Positions 49,023-57,578 are shown, numbered from the stretch's first letter. The stretch is 64,000 nucleotides of DNA from Promethearchaeota archaeon (GCA_016933055.1 JAFGBS010000021.1:1-64000), one strand, 5' to 3'. Notes: generated by a model not told the origin, from the sequence alone. A program made the numbers and translations.

Positions 49023-49814
49023 TTATAGGGAAGATTTAATAAAACCCCCATCAACAGGTATAACTTGTCCCGTAATATACGTATTTCTTCCCGATACTAA
49101 AAATGTGACGAAGGAACCGATTTCTTCTGGTTCTCCAAACCTACCAATTGGTATTTGGGAAGTTCGCGATTGAGTAATCTGTTCCTTCGTTTTTCCTTCT
49201 ACCTTTGCCCATCCTTGAATAACCTGTTGAAGACGTTCAGTGTTTATGGTACCTGGCATAACCACGTTTATTAAAATATTATCTCGACCCACTTCGTTAG
49301 CAAGAGTTTTTAGATATCCTACTACCGCAAGTCGTGTGGAATTTGATAGGACTAAATTTGGTAATGGTTGTTTTGCAGATACCGAGGTGATCGCTACAAC
49401 GCGACCGTAGGTTTTTTGCTGCATTAGTGGAATGAATGCTTTAGTTAACCGTACTACAGAGAGAAAATTTGTATTTAGGGCATTTTGCCATTGTTCTTCC
49501 GTCATTTCCAAAGATGATCCGGTTGGGGGACCCCCTGCATTTATAACTAAACCATCCAGTTTTTCGTATTTGCTAATAACGGTATTTTTCAGTTTTTCAA
49601 TGTCCTTCAGATTAGAGACATCCGAAACAATCCAATCAGGCTTTAATCCAGTGTCTAAAACAATTCTTTCAGCTGCATTTTTCAGATTTTTTTCCGATCG
49701 AGAGGAGAGAATTACGTGTGCTCCTTCCTCAGCGAGAATTTTTGCGCACGCATATCCAAGTCCTTTACTTGATCCAGTGATAAGAATTATTTTATCTTGG
49801 AATATGAGATCCAT
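49023..49814 (-). CDS. Atypical SDR lacking the catalytic tyrosine
   Basis: 263 residues. The cofactor motif TGSSKGLGYA and NAGG are normal, and the C-terminus ends with PVDGGF. At the active site, Ser is kept (ITSVSA) but the usual YxxxK is replaced by SNSTR. This SxxxR variant occurs in a known sub-branch of SDRs annotated as 3-oxoacyl-ACP reductase-like whose reaction is uncertain. A TATA-like box centred 28 bases before ATG 49814 implies a leaderless transcript. Divergent from the PH-HTH gene and upstream of the phosphoesterase. Confidence 0.85.
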   Translation of the reverse strand: MDLIFQDKIILITGSSKGLGYACAKILAEEGAHVILSSRSEKNLKNAAERIVLDTGLKPDWIVSDVSNLKDIEKLKNTVISKYEKLDGLVINAGGPPTGSSLEMTEEQWQNALNTNFLSVVRLTKAFIPLMQQKTYGRVVAITSVSAKQPLPNLVLSNSTRLAVVGYLKTLANEVGRDNILINVVMPGTINTERLQQVIQGWAKVEGKTKEQITQSRTSQIPIGRFGEPEEIGSFVTFLVSGRNTYITGQVIPVDGGFIKSSL

Positions 49815-49836
49815 ACTTGGAGATATGGACCGATAA

Positions 49837-49889
49837 TTTTAAATATACGACTTGTGTCAAGTGTACTTGACATATCAAGTTTACTTGAC
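49837..49889. promoter_or_regulatory. Shared TATA box and tandem palindromic operator
   Basis: TTTTAAATATA (49837-49847) is usable as a TATA box in both directions: 28 bases before the SDR start on the minus strand, and about 26-30 bases before a site near 49870 on the plus strand. Two dyads follow: GTCAAGTGTACTTGAC (49856-49871, perfect 7-base arms) and ATCAAGTTTACTTGAC (49874-49889, perfect 6-base arms), 18 bases apart. They cover the expected plus-strand transcription start, so a bound protein would block the PH-HTH gene; autoregulation through its Xre domain is the simplest idea. Confidence 0.6.
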
Positions 49890-49920
49890 AAATGTTGGAA
49901 TCAAAAAATAGGAATAGAAA

Positions 49921-50757
49921 ATGTCAGAAAAAAACCAAGAAAATGAATATATAGGTGACATACAGCGGGATTATGTCCGAAAAGAAGTTCTGAAATCTCT
50001 AATAATCTCGATGCTCATCTGTGGAGGATTGTTTGGGTTTGTTTTTACTCCTTTGTATTTTGAAGGGGCTCCTTCTTGGGCATTTAATACCCTTTATCTT
50101 AGCCTGGCAGCAATATTTTTTCTGTTAAACCTCATTGTGTATGTCTATGAGATCGCTTTTTGGAAATCATTTACCTATCGAATTAGTACTCAGTATATTC
50201 GCATCAATAGCGGTGTCTTTACGAAGTCGAAAACAACCATCCCTTTTAGTCGAATTCAAAATATAAATATTGCACAAGGTGTGTTTGACCGAATCTTTGG
50301 ACTACACACCGTGAAAATCGAGACAGCGGGAAAAAGTGCAGGTCAGCAGCAAGGCGGACCCATTAAACCTGAGGGATATATACCGGGTGTTAGAGATCCT
50401 ACTCGAATAACAGAAATAATAGATCAGTTGGTGGATAAATACACACAAAAAAAAATGGATGCGGGGATAGGGGATTACATTTTCGAAGACACTAACCTTG
50501 CTTTTGATGAATTTATTGCATATATCCTATCAAAAATGCTGGAGGGGCATCAATTGAAAACTCGTGTAAAAGAATTAAGAGAAAAACAAGTATTATCACA
50601 AGCACAACTCGCAGAAGAAATTGGAGTAAGTCGTCAAACTATTAATTATCTAGAACGAGGAAAATATGTCCCTTCATTGACTCTAGCGATGAAGATAGCG
50701 AAATTCTTCAAAATACCGGTTGAGAAAATTTTTGAATTGGAAGAACAAGACGAATAA
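49921..50757 (+). CDS. Membrane-tethered PH-domain (YdbT-like) protein with Xre HTH
   Basis: 278 residues. Two transmembrane helices (about 25-47 and 54-80) lead into a bacterial PH domain of the bPH2/YdbS-YdbT kind (about 83-170, YRISTQYIRINSGVF...IPFSRIQNINIAQG...GLHTVKIETAG). A linker of about 40 residues then leads to a complete Xre/Cro helix-turn-helix (213-275, LREKQVLSQAQLAEEIGVSR...GKYVPSLTLAMKIAKFF). Thus a DNA-binding domain is fixed to the membrane. I know both domains separately but not this order as an established family. Palindromic operators just upstream suggest it controls itself and perhaps the divergent SDR-phosphoesterase genes. Confidence 0.85.
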   Translation: MSEKNQENEYIGDIQRDYVRKEVLKSLIISMLICGGLFGFVFTPLYFEGAPSWAFNTLYLSLAAIFFLLNLIVYVYEIAFWKSFTYRISTQYIRINSGVFTKSKTTIPFSRIQNINIAQGVFDRIFGLHTVKIETAGKSAGQQQGGPIKPEGYIPGVRDPTRITEIIDQLVDKYTQKKMDAGIGDYIFEDTNLAFDEFIAYILSKMLEGHQLKTRVKELREKQVLSQAQLAEEIGVSRQTINYLERGKYVPSLTLAMKIAKFFKIPVEKIFELEEQDE

Positions 50758-50766
50758 TCATAATTT

Positions 50767-51480
50767 TTACTTTCTTTTTTCATCTAACACGTATTCTAGA
50801 ATTTCTCGAATAGGTATCAACTCATGCACCACAAGATATTCTTTTGGTTTCTCCTCACCTGAAGTTCTCATTCGTGTTTGTTCCATCTCATAGATGTAAT
50901 CCCGTTCAAAAATGAGAAATCTATTTCGATAATCTATATATTCTTCTTTAGTTAAAAAAATGATACGGGGAATACAGGTATTATAACGATATTTTTCCTC
51001 GACAAATTCTTCTGTTATATCTTTTTGGGTGATATTATCATAGAAATCGCTGATATACATCAAGATTTGCTGGTTTGTTTCTTGAATATAGGTAAATAAT
51101 CGCAAATTAATTAGGAATTCTTCATGTAAATGTTCTATAAACTCATGTGGACTAACTTGCTTAAGATCTTCATAGGTTCTTCCTCTATATCCTCGTTTTT
51201 TCCTAGCAGAATAAATTTTTTGTTTGATAGAGCCACGATAATGTTGCTGTCGTACATCGATGAGTCCAATTTTGATAAGTTCTTTTATGTGTTTAGAAAT
51301 AGTCGATTTTGCTTTTCCCATCTTAGCAGATAATTCAGTTAGAGTAAGTTCTGGAAAAATCAATAACATCATTAATATTCTTACTTTTAAACCAGAGTCT
51401 AGAATTTTTGCATGCTTTTCTGAATCTAATCTAATTTGGTTTTCTAATGAGTTTTTAGAATTATTACTACCTATATCCAA
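50767..51480 (-). CDS. Winged-helix (ArsR-like) transcription regulator
   Basis: 237 residues. The wHTH (about 25-95) contains LTLTELSAKMGKAKSTISKHIKELIKIGLI, a clear ArsR/MarR-type recognition helix and wing, followed by a mainly helical C-terminal domain. The start is TTG 51480 with GGGA a few bases before it. Convergent with the PH-HTH gene and divergent from hydrolase copy 2, as the other winged-helix gene is adjacent to hydrolase copy 1. Likely regulator of the neighbouring hydrolase; ligand unknown. Confidence 0.82.
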   Translation of the reverse strand: MDIGSNNSKNSLENQIRLDSEKHAKILDSGLKVRILMMLLIFPELTLTELSAKMGKAKSTISKHIKELIKIGLIDVRQQHYRGSIKQKIYSARKKRGYRGRTYEDLKQVSPHEFIEHLHEEFLINLRLFTYIQETNQQILMYISDFYDNITQKDITEEFVEEKYRYNTCIPRIIFLTKEEYIDYRNRFLIFERDYIYEMEQTRMRTSGEEKPKEYLVVHELIPIREILEYVLDEKRK

Positions 51481-51547
51481 TTTTATCCCGATCTTTTGTA
51501 TACTAATTTATCTATTTAACTTATTCTATTTTGTTTTTTCGATATAT

Positions 51548-51586
51548 TAAACGAACATTTAACACTCTGAAACTAAACGTCCATTT
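51548..51586. promoter_or_regulatory. Direct repeat between regulator and hydrolase copy 2
   Basis: TAAACGAACATTT (51548-51560) and TAAACGTCCATTT (51574-51586) agree at 11 of 13 positions and are 26 bases apart. The first overlaps the TATA-like ATATATTAAA region of the minus-strand regulator. Both lie about 25-60 bases upstream of the TATA-like TTTTTAAACTT (51610-51620) of the hydrolase gene, an activator-like position. Confidence 0.4.
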
Positions 51587-51669
51587 TCCATAGGAACATT
51601 GGACAATCTTTTTAAACTTAATGAGCGAAAATCAAGTAGCAAAAAAAATTTGCTCATAGTTTTCAAAAG

Positions 51670-53559
51670 ATGATTGATATGAATAAAACTAAAAAAGCTG
51701 GAATTGCGTTTGGAGTTTTGTTTCTTATTACAGTTGCTGGAATAGTATTAGCTTCTGGTTTTCAAAGCTCTTGGGGAAGTGTAGACGTCTCCATAGTGAA
51801 GATAAATACTCCAAATGGATATACTCTTACAGGGAAATTATATGTCCCTGAGGGAGTGGATAGTTCCAACCCTGCTCCAGGTGTTCTTGCTATTCATGGA
51901 TATAACAATGATAAGGATGTGCAAAGACCTCATTCGATTGAATTATCTAAGAGGGGCATAGTTGTGTTAGCCATTGATGTTCTAAATCATGGTGACTCTG
52001 ATTATGCAAATACTTCAACGGGTTCTGGAAATTCTGCAATACCCTATGAGGCAATGGATTATCTAAAATCCTTGGATTTTGTGGATTCCTCAAAAATAGC
52101 TTGCACTGGTCATAGCATGGGTGCATACTATACACTTTACATTGCACTAGCAAACCCTGATTTGGAAGCAATAGCTCCGATTGCCTTTGCTCCGATAACT
52201 TCATTTTATCCAACATTGAGGGCATTCAATCCGGACCTTGATATTCTACAAGTATCAAGTTGGGGTGAAGAATTCGGAAGAGCATACAATGAGACCATTG
52301 AGGCATTTATGGAAAGATGTTTGAATTCGATTGCTGCCTTTACTGGGGAAACTGCTCAATGGGATTACACATACGGGAATTTTACTGATGGTGCAACAAG
52401 ATTTGAGTTATTGAAGAAAACTCATCCGGGACAGACCCATAGTCGAAAGTCAACAGCTGCGATAACTGCGTTCTTCTTGCAATCTCTGATGGATTATACA
52501 GAAGAAGATGCATTCGCTTCTGCAAACAAGAATAATATGGTATACTGGCTTGCTGATCTTTTCGGAGTTGTAGCCATGGCAGGATTGTTATTCTCTATTA
52601 TCCCACTCGCAATACTTTTAATGCAAACGCATCTTTTTGGTGAAGTATCACAACCTATGCCTAAATACAAAGAAACCTACGCCCCAAAATTATGGGTTTG
52701 GTGGGTGTTTGGGATCGTTAATGCCACAATTGGTACTCTGACCTATATATTCAATACAGAATACTCAAATGATGGACCCAGAAATGGTGATTGGGTGTTT
52801 GACGGCACAATGATTAAAAATTTCGCTCCTAATATCTGGCGAAGTGGAATAGCTAATGATTTCCTCTCTTTCTTTGTAGTAAATGCAGGAGTGATGATTT
52901 TAATTGTCCTATTTTGGTATTTTGTAATATACCGTAAGAAACGCGTAGGATTTTACGATTTAGGTGCAAACTATAGTATGCCAACGGACGAGTTTGAAGG
53001 TGAGAAACCTCATGGATGGCGAATTTTTGGAAAAACGATATTCTTAGCATTCATATTGTTCAGTTATATGTATGTAATTACTGCTGTTGCGCAACACTTA
53101 GGTAATGTAGAAATTCGAGGTCCATGGTCTGCCTTTAAGGTGATGACCCCCGAACGGGCTGTAACATTTTGGTACTATTTCCCCGGTGTTTTGTTATTCT
53201 GGATCTTCAACGCAGGAATTTGGATGTTCGGAATGATGCGACAAAAGGAATTAAAAACCGAAGCAGGAACTATTATCGTTTGGTGGCTCAAAATTTGCGT
53301 CGTTATGTTAACCGGTTTAGTGTTATTGAACGTGATCTCCTACGTACCGATGTATTTAGGCTTGACCGGTCCGTACTTGAACAAGTTATCCTTCGCACCC
53401 ATGAACTTATTGCAATTGTGGTCATTTATTCCATACGCAGCAGGTTTTTACCTAGTAGCAATATTTTTCTTCCGAAAAACTGGGAAAATCTGGCTAGGAA
53501 CATTGATGTGCTCTGCAATAACAACCTGGATGATGGTAACCGGTTATATAATGTGGTAA
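51670..53559 (+). CDS. Alpha/beta hydrolase fused to polytopic membrane domain (copy 2)
   Basis: 629 residues, collinear with the gene at 1304-3184. It has an N-terminal anchor, an alpha/beta-hydrolase domain with GHSMG (Ser149) and the THPGQTHSRK His segment, then about eight hydrophobic segments. The block from NPAPGVLAIHGYNNDKDVQR to HGDSDYANT is identical in both proteins, while the DNA differs at about half the codons, nearly all at synonymous sites. This indicates strong selection on the active-site half rather than recent copying. ATG 51670 is used; ATG 51679 is an alternative. It is divergent from a winged-helix regulator, and a decayed third copy lies downstream. Confidence 0.87.
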   Translation: MIDMNKTKKAGIAFGVLFLITVAGIVLASGFQSSWGSVDVSIVKINTPNGYTLTGKLYVPEGVDSSNPAPGVLAIHGYNNDKDVQRPHSIELSKRGIVVLAIDVLNHGDSDYANTSTGSGNSAIPYEAMDYLKSLDFVDSSKIACTGHSMGAYYTLYIALANPDLEAIAPIAFAPITSFYPTLRAFNPDLDILQVSSWGEEFGRAYNETIEAFMERCLNSIAAFTGETAQWDYTYGNFTDGATRFELLKKTHPGQTHSRKSTAAITAFFLQSLMDYTEEDAFASANKNNMVYWLADLFGVVAMAGLLFSIIPLAILLMQTHLFGEVSQPMPKYKETYAPKLWVWWVFGIVNATIGTLTYIFNTEYSNDGPRNGDWVFDGTMIKNFAPNIWRSGIANDFLSFFVVNAGVMILIVLFWYFVIYRKKRVGFYDLGANYSMPTDEFEGEKPHGWRIFGKTIFLAFILFSYMYVITAVAQHLGNVEIRGPWSAFKVMTPERAVTFWYYFPGVLLFWIFNAGIWMFGMMRQKELKTEAGTIIVWWLKICVVMLTGLVLLNVISYVPMYLGLTGPYLNKLSFAPMNLLQLWSFIPYAAGFYLVAIFFFRKTGKIWLGTLMCSAITTWMMVTGYIMW

Positions 53560-53569
53560 TCTAAAATTA

Positions 53570-53587
53570 TTTTTTTTTCTTTTTTTT
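53570..53587 (+). terminator. T-rich terminator after hydrolase copy 2
   Basis: Two T tracts of about 8-9 and 8 bases separated by one C begin 11 bases after the stop codon. Confidence 0.6.
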
Positions 53588-53710
53588 GCAATTAATACCT
53601 ATCAATCAGAGTTTAAGTAAATTTCATCTCTCAATGACATAATGTGTAAAATTAAAATCTTTAGAATTCATAACTGATTGTTTTAGAAGTTTATTCATGG
53701 AGATGGATTT

Positions 53711-53887
53711 ATGTCTATGTATTTACTACAAACCTAGCAATTTATTCCGCTAGGTGCAGTAATGAACTATATAGGATCAACATTCTGCAGTAAAATCGGT
53801 CGAATCTGGTCAGGTACCATACTCTTAGCAGTTCATAAAACATGGGTAATAGTTACTGGAACGGTCATTGACCTGTTTATTTTATAA
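53711..53887 (+). pseudogene. Relic of a third hydrolase/membrane fusion (C-terminal end)
   Basis: A frame from 53711 to TAA 53885-53887 aligns without gaps to the last 51 or so residues of hydrolase copy 2: LLQ-T-stop-QFIP against LLQLWSFIP, SKIGRIWSGT against RKTGKIWLGT, and KTWVIVTG against TTWMMVTG, about 20 identities. An in-frame TAG (53735-53737) replaces a Trp of the intact protein, and nothing recognisable remains upstream. It must be the tail of a tandem duplicate that decayed. Confidence 0.75.
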
Positions 53888-53959
53888 AATTTAATTTTAT
53901 TCTTTTTTCTATTTCTCAAAATTTTCGTTCATATCTTTTGAAAAAAAAAATGAGAAATT

Positions 53960-54712
53960 TCAGATTTTAAACTTATAGGAACTGAAATAATTGAGATTAA
54001 TATATGTACATTCAATAAATCGAACGTAGGAAGTTACAAATTGATCATTAGTCGGGGGAATATAATGTATTCCTACGACAAATTTTGGTTGAATGGTGTT
54101 GATTGCATTAACAACCTCCATCTCATACATTGTTTGACAACCGGGACCTAATGGAAGTAAAGCAACATCAATCAATCCCTTAATTTGCTCATATTCAGGT
54201 ATATTCTTAGAATCCCCTGCATGAAAAAAGGTACAATCCCCGCAATCAATAATAAAGCTTGTCCAATTTTCTTCCTTGGGGTGACTAGCAGGATATTCTC
54301 CCACTGGAAGGGTGTACATATAAAAAGCTGTTATGATAATGTGTCCTACCACGATTTGCTCTTCTGGTAGTATCGCATGCCCATCAAATAGGTCTATCGC
54401 ATCCAACATGGTTGCGGGAAAGACGTTCATCGTTGTATCTTTCTGTATCTTGTTTATTGATGCAATTTGATAATGATCAGCATGGGGGTGTGTTATTAAC
54501 ACCGCATCAGCTGGTGTATTTTCATATTCAGTTGGTAAATTGATCGGATCTACATAAATCCGAACCCCTTTAGATTCAATCATTACACCTGCATTATCTA
54601 TTAAGGTAAAATGTACGGAATTTATATCTGAAATTACAATTGCAGTAGGTATGGTCACAAAAAGCACTCCAAATACAATACCGAAAAGAAGTAAGAATTT
54701 TTGTTTTGCCAT
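53960..54712 (-). CDS. Membrane-anchored metallo-beta-lactamase-fold hydrolase
   Basis: 250 residues. An N-terminal hydrophobic signal/anchor (about 5-28) is followed by an MBL-fold domain of the UlaG/COG2220 type: THPHADHYQ (metal motif HxHxDH), FFHAGDSKN (His-Asp) and GIHYIPP (last His). Members hydrolyse phosphoester, lactone or other bonds; this one faces outside the cell. The C-terminal 30 residues (FIECTYINLNYFSSYKFKI) look unlike the family. Single gene; substrate unknown. Confidence 0.85.
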   Translation of the reverse strand: MAKQKFLLLFGIVFGVLFVTIPTAIVISDINSVHFTLIDNAGVMIESKGVRIYVDPINLPTEYENTPADAVLITHPHADHYQIASINKIQKDTTMNVFPATMLDAIDLFDGHAILPEEQIVVGHIIITAFYMYTLPVGEYPASHPKEENWTSFIIDCGDCTFFHAGDSKNIPEYEQIKGLIDVALLPLGPGCQTMYEMEVVNAINTIQPKFVVGIHYIPPTNDQFVTSYVRFIECTYINLNYFSSYKFKI

Positions 54713-54865
54713 TTATGTTCAAAAATAGTTACTCAAGTAACACTTTTATATATTTCGTTCCATTTGTGTTGGTGCGTTGCCTAAAGTTATAATTTAAAAT
54801 AGGATAGGTAGAAATTGTTTACATGAAATATCTTTAATTTATCTTATTTCAAATTTATTAGTACG

Positions 54866-56347
54866 ATGAAAAAACGTTTCATTATTGCGATAATAATTGC
54901 CAGTACTAGTATAATTGGTTTATTTACTGGAGGATTTCTCTTGTATTCTTGCCGATATTGTTCATTATGCAAAACCGAATTCTCCTCCCCAGCTTATGAA
55001 TTACCAATGGGTTCTCATCATAATCCAACTTTGGATAACGTTAGCATAGTGAATCAGACTATCTTAAATGGACTTGAAACAGCTTTATGGGCATTCACAC
55101 GACTTCGGCGTGCGGATGGATTTCCCTTAGGGAGTCTTGCAGATGGAAGTAAAATGTGGAGTGATAGAGGTCCAAGATGTCCCCTCCTACCTCGAGAATT
55201 CTCGATACAAGAAGGTACACCTCTCGTTGGTGGTATATATCTTGAGATGTATCAGATTGAACCAAATCCAATTTATTTAAGTGTTGCAAAAGATGTCGGA
55301 GATGCATTGCTGGCGGTTCAAGATAAAGAAGGAGGATTTTATTATGATGGACGAAGACGAGGAGATGGAACAGGTTATGATCCTCACCCACACAATATTC
55401 GAAAAAGCACCATTCTCGATGATAACGTCATGCAATCGTGCATGAGTTATTTACTTGATCTATACAATATTACTGGAGATCTAAAATATCTAATAGGATT
55501 TGAGAAAGCAGTTATGTGTCTAAATTCCATTGAATTGCAACACGGTGCATGGAAACAGCGATCTAATTTTCCGATTGATGCTTATCAATCTCAAGCAACA
55601 CTCAATGATAATGCTTTGCATGACGTGGTAATGGTATTATTAAAAGCTCACAATATGTTTCCCGCAAATCCAACATATTTGCAAGCTGCAATTCGTGCAG
55701 GAGAGTTTCTTTTTAGTACACAAGGAAATGGGGGTTCAGCATTTCAAAAAGGGTGGGCTCAACAATATGATGTAAACTTGCAACCATGTTGGGCACGTGA
55801 TTTTGAGCCACCGGCTATTTGTAGTATGCAAACAGCTTCGTCAATTCGAATACTCATGGAACTTTACTTAACAACCAATGATACAAAATGGTTAACTCCC
55901 ATTCCAGATGCGATTACTTGGTTAAATTCCAGTGAAACCAAATTAGGTGAGAATACGTGGGCAAGACTTTATGAACTTGAAACCAATATCCCTATCTACG
56001 GAATAGAAAAAGGAAAACAGAAAAATCCACAGTATGTGTATGATCCTACCGAAGCACGTTCTGGATATTCATGGCAGGGTTCATTTTTAATACCCAGTAC
56101 GATGAATAATTATCAGAAACTTGTTGATTTGTCATTTTCTGCATCAAGTTACAAGGAATGGCGGTCGGAAATACCTGATCTAGAATCTCAAGAAAATCTA
56201 GCATACTCATACATAAAGGTACTAAGTTCGGAAGGGTTTTGGATTACAGAAGGTGTATGGACCGATGAACTTGAAATTATTAGCAGAATTTTTGCGCAGA
56301 ATTGTCAAGAAATCTTATTATACCTAAATTTAACCCTTAATAGCTAA
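54866..56347 (+). CDS. Secreted PL10-like (pectate lyase/alpha-toroid) protein
   Basis: 493 residues. An N-terminal signal or anchor is followed by CRYCSLC and then an alpha/alpha-toroid domain. Segments STILDDNVMQSCMSYLLDLY, NDNALHDVVMVLL, GWAQQYD...ARDFEPPAICSMQT and WARLYELETNIPIYG match the repeated pattern of PL10 pectate lyases. Pectate lyases cut polygalacturonate by beta-elimination; the exact substrate here is not certain because the catalytic residues cannot be confirmed by eye. TATA-like TCTTTAATTT about 29 bases before the ATG implies a leaderless mRNA. It may attack external plant- or algal-type polysaccharide. Confidence 0.7.
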   Translation: MKKRFIIAIIIASTSIIGLFTGGFLLYSCRYCSLCKTEFSSPAYELPMGSHHNPTLDNVSIVNQTILNGLETALWAFTRLRRADGFPLGSLADGSKMWSDRGPRCPLLPREFSIQEGTPLVGGIYLEMYQIEPNPIYLSVAKDVGDALLAVQDKEGGFYYDGRRRGDGTGYDPHPHNIRKSTILDDNVMQSCMSYLLDLYNITGDLKYLIGFEKAVMCLNSIELQHGAWKQRSNFPIDAYQSQATLNDNALHDVVMVLLKAHNMFPANPTYLQAAIRAGEFLFSTQGNGGSAFQKGWAQQYDVNLQPCWARDFEPPAICSMQTASSIRILMELYLTTNDTKWLTPIPDAITWLNSSETKLGENTWARLYELETNIPIYGIEKGKQKNPQYVYDPTEARSGYSWQGSFLIPSTMNNYQKLVDLSFSASSYKEWRSEIPDLESQENLAYSYIKVLSSEGFWITEGVWTDELEIISRIFAQNCQEILLYLNLTLNS

Positions 56348-56373
56348 AATGAGTCATTTTCGACGAGATATCT

Positions 56374-57132
56374 CTATACTTTTTTACTTAGTAAAGCATC
56401 TACAAATTTAGGTAAGGTTTGTTCACTCGGTCCACGCATAAAATAATCACAAATCGGTGTTAATGGAGTGCGGGTTACATTAAACTCTATGAGCGTAGTC
56501 CCTTGCTGTTTAGCGATATGTGGAAAGTTTGCAACGGGATATACCGTCCCTGAGGTACCGATTACCAACATAATAGTGGATCGCTCTATCCAATTCATTG
56601 CCTTTTGAAGGTGTTTTGGATTGATAGACTCGCCAAACCATACTACATCTGGTCTAAGTAATGCATCCTTGCAATAAGGACAGTAAAGAAGACTATCATC
56701 AGCCACAGCGTATTCATGGCTGTCCCATCTTTGAATATGATCGCATTTAGTACAATGTGCATACCGTATACGTCCATGAATTTCTACAATATGCTCAGAA
56801 GAATTCCCAAAATTAATTAAACCGTCCACATTTTGGGTGATTATGCCTAAACTTAATCCCATTTTTTCTAATTTTACCAATGCATCATGTCCAGGATTCG
56901 GTTTGGCAGTTAGAAGAGCTTGCATACGCCACTTATACCAATTCCATACTAAATTTGGGTCTTTTTTGAAAGCTTGAGGAGTTGCTAAATCCAGTGCACT
57001 ATAGGTTTTCCATAATCCATCCTTTCCACGGAATGTGGGCATTCCACTAGCTTTTGATAAGCCCGAACCAACTACTGAAACAATATGAATATCCTCTAAA
57101 TCCAGTTGTTGGACAATATCCGCTGCCTTCAT
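56374..57132 (-). CDS. cobB: Sir2 NAD-dependent deacylase, class III-like
   Basis: 252 residues. GSGLSKASGMPTFRGKDGLW is the NAD-binding start, TQNVDGL and EIHGRI carry the catalytic Asn-Asp and His, four Cys (CTKC...CPYC) bind zinc, and VIGTSGTVYPVA completes the site. WNWYKWRM contains the YxxR pair that in SIRT5/CobB-type enzymes binds succinyl- or malonyl-lysine, so it may remove acidic acyl groups as well as acetyl. First residue of the NAD motif is GSG instead of the usual GAG. Single gene, divergent from the relic region. Confidence 0.9.
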   Translation of the reverse strand: MKAADIVQQLDLEDIHIVSVVGSGLSKASGMPTFRGKDGLWKTYSALDLATPQAFKKDPNLVWNWYKWRMQALLTAKPNPGHDALVKLEKMGLSLGIITQNVDGLINFGNSSEHIVEIHGRIRYAHCTKCDHIQRWDSHEYAVADDSLLYCPYCKDALLRPDVVWFGESINPKHLQKAMNWIERSTIMLVIGTSGTVYPVANFPHIAKQQGTTLIEFNVTRTPLTPICDYFMRGPSEQTLPKFVDALLSKKV

Positions 57133-57164
57133 GTATGAAAATTATTTTGCTTATCTCATAAATT

Positions 57165-57520
57165 AATCTGGTTATTTTGAAATTTAGTTTGAATCTTTTC
57201 ACTCCTAAATTCCTATTTAGTGAATTCAGTAAATATAAGTGGGTGATATTAGAGAAAACCCAGAGGAGTAAAGAAGATTTTCGTAATTTCTTAACCATAC
57301 TTAAGGAAAAAATCCAAGTAATACATTTTCGTTCTTATAAGGACTATTAAAGAAATCACAAGATAGCACACCAGATCCAAAAGATCTTGTTTATATAGCA
57401 TGTGCTATGGCTATAAAAGGGTATATATGGTCAAATGATCGAGTTTTAAAGGAAGAACAGGATGAGGTAAGAGTAATTACCACTTCAAAATGGATTGAAT
57501 TTCTTTCTGGAAAAACTTAA
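57165..57520 (+). pseudogene. PIN-domain (VapC-like) nuclease relic, truncated and frameshifted
   Basis: Frame 1 (57165-57350) reads LNLFTPKFLFSEFSKYKW, then VILEKTQRSKEDF and KIQVIHFRSYKDY; frame 2 (57347-57520) continues LKKSQDSTPDPKDLVYIACA and IKGYIWSNDRVLK to a TAA. Joined by a one-base shift near 57347 they give a PIN-domain protein with the C-terminal Asp motifs (DPKD, SND). The N-terminal DTN-type catalytic start is missing, cut off next to the sirtuin promoter. So it is a dead toxin/RNase gene. Confidence 0.75.
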
Positions 57521-57578
57521 TTTTCATTAGCTTACAATCAACCACTGTTTACGAATTTCCTTATAATGATCTCATAAA

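Noticed and set aside
1304..53559. Hydrolase copies 1 and 2 as ends of a large duplicated or composite element
   Set aside because: The copies are in opposite orientation, differ at many synonymous sites, and the neighbouring regulators differ; nothing else flanking them is repeated.
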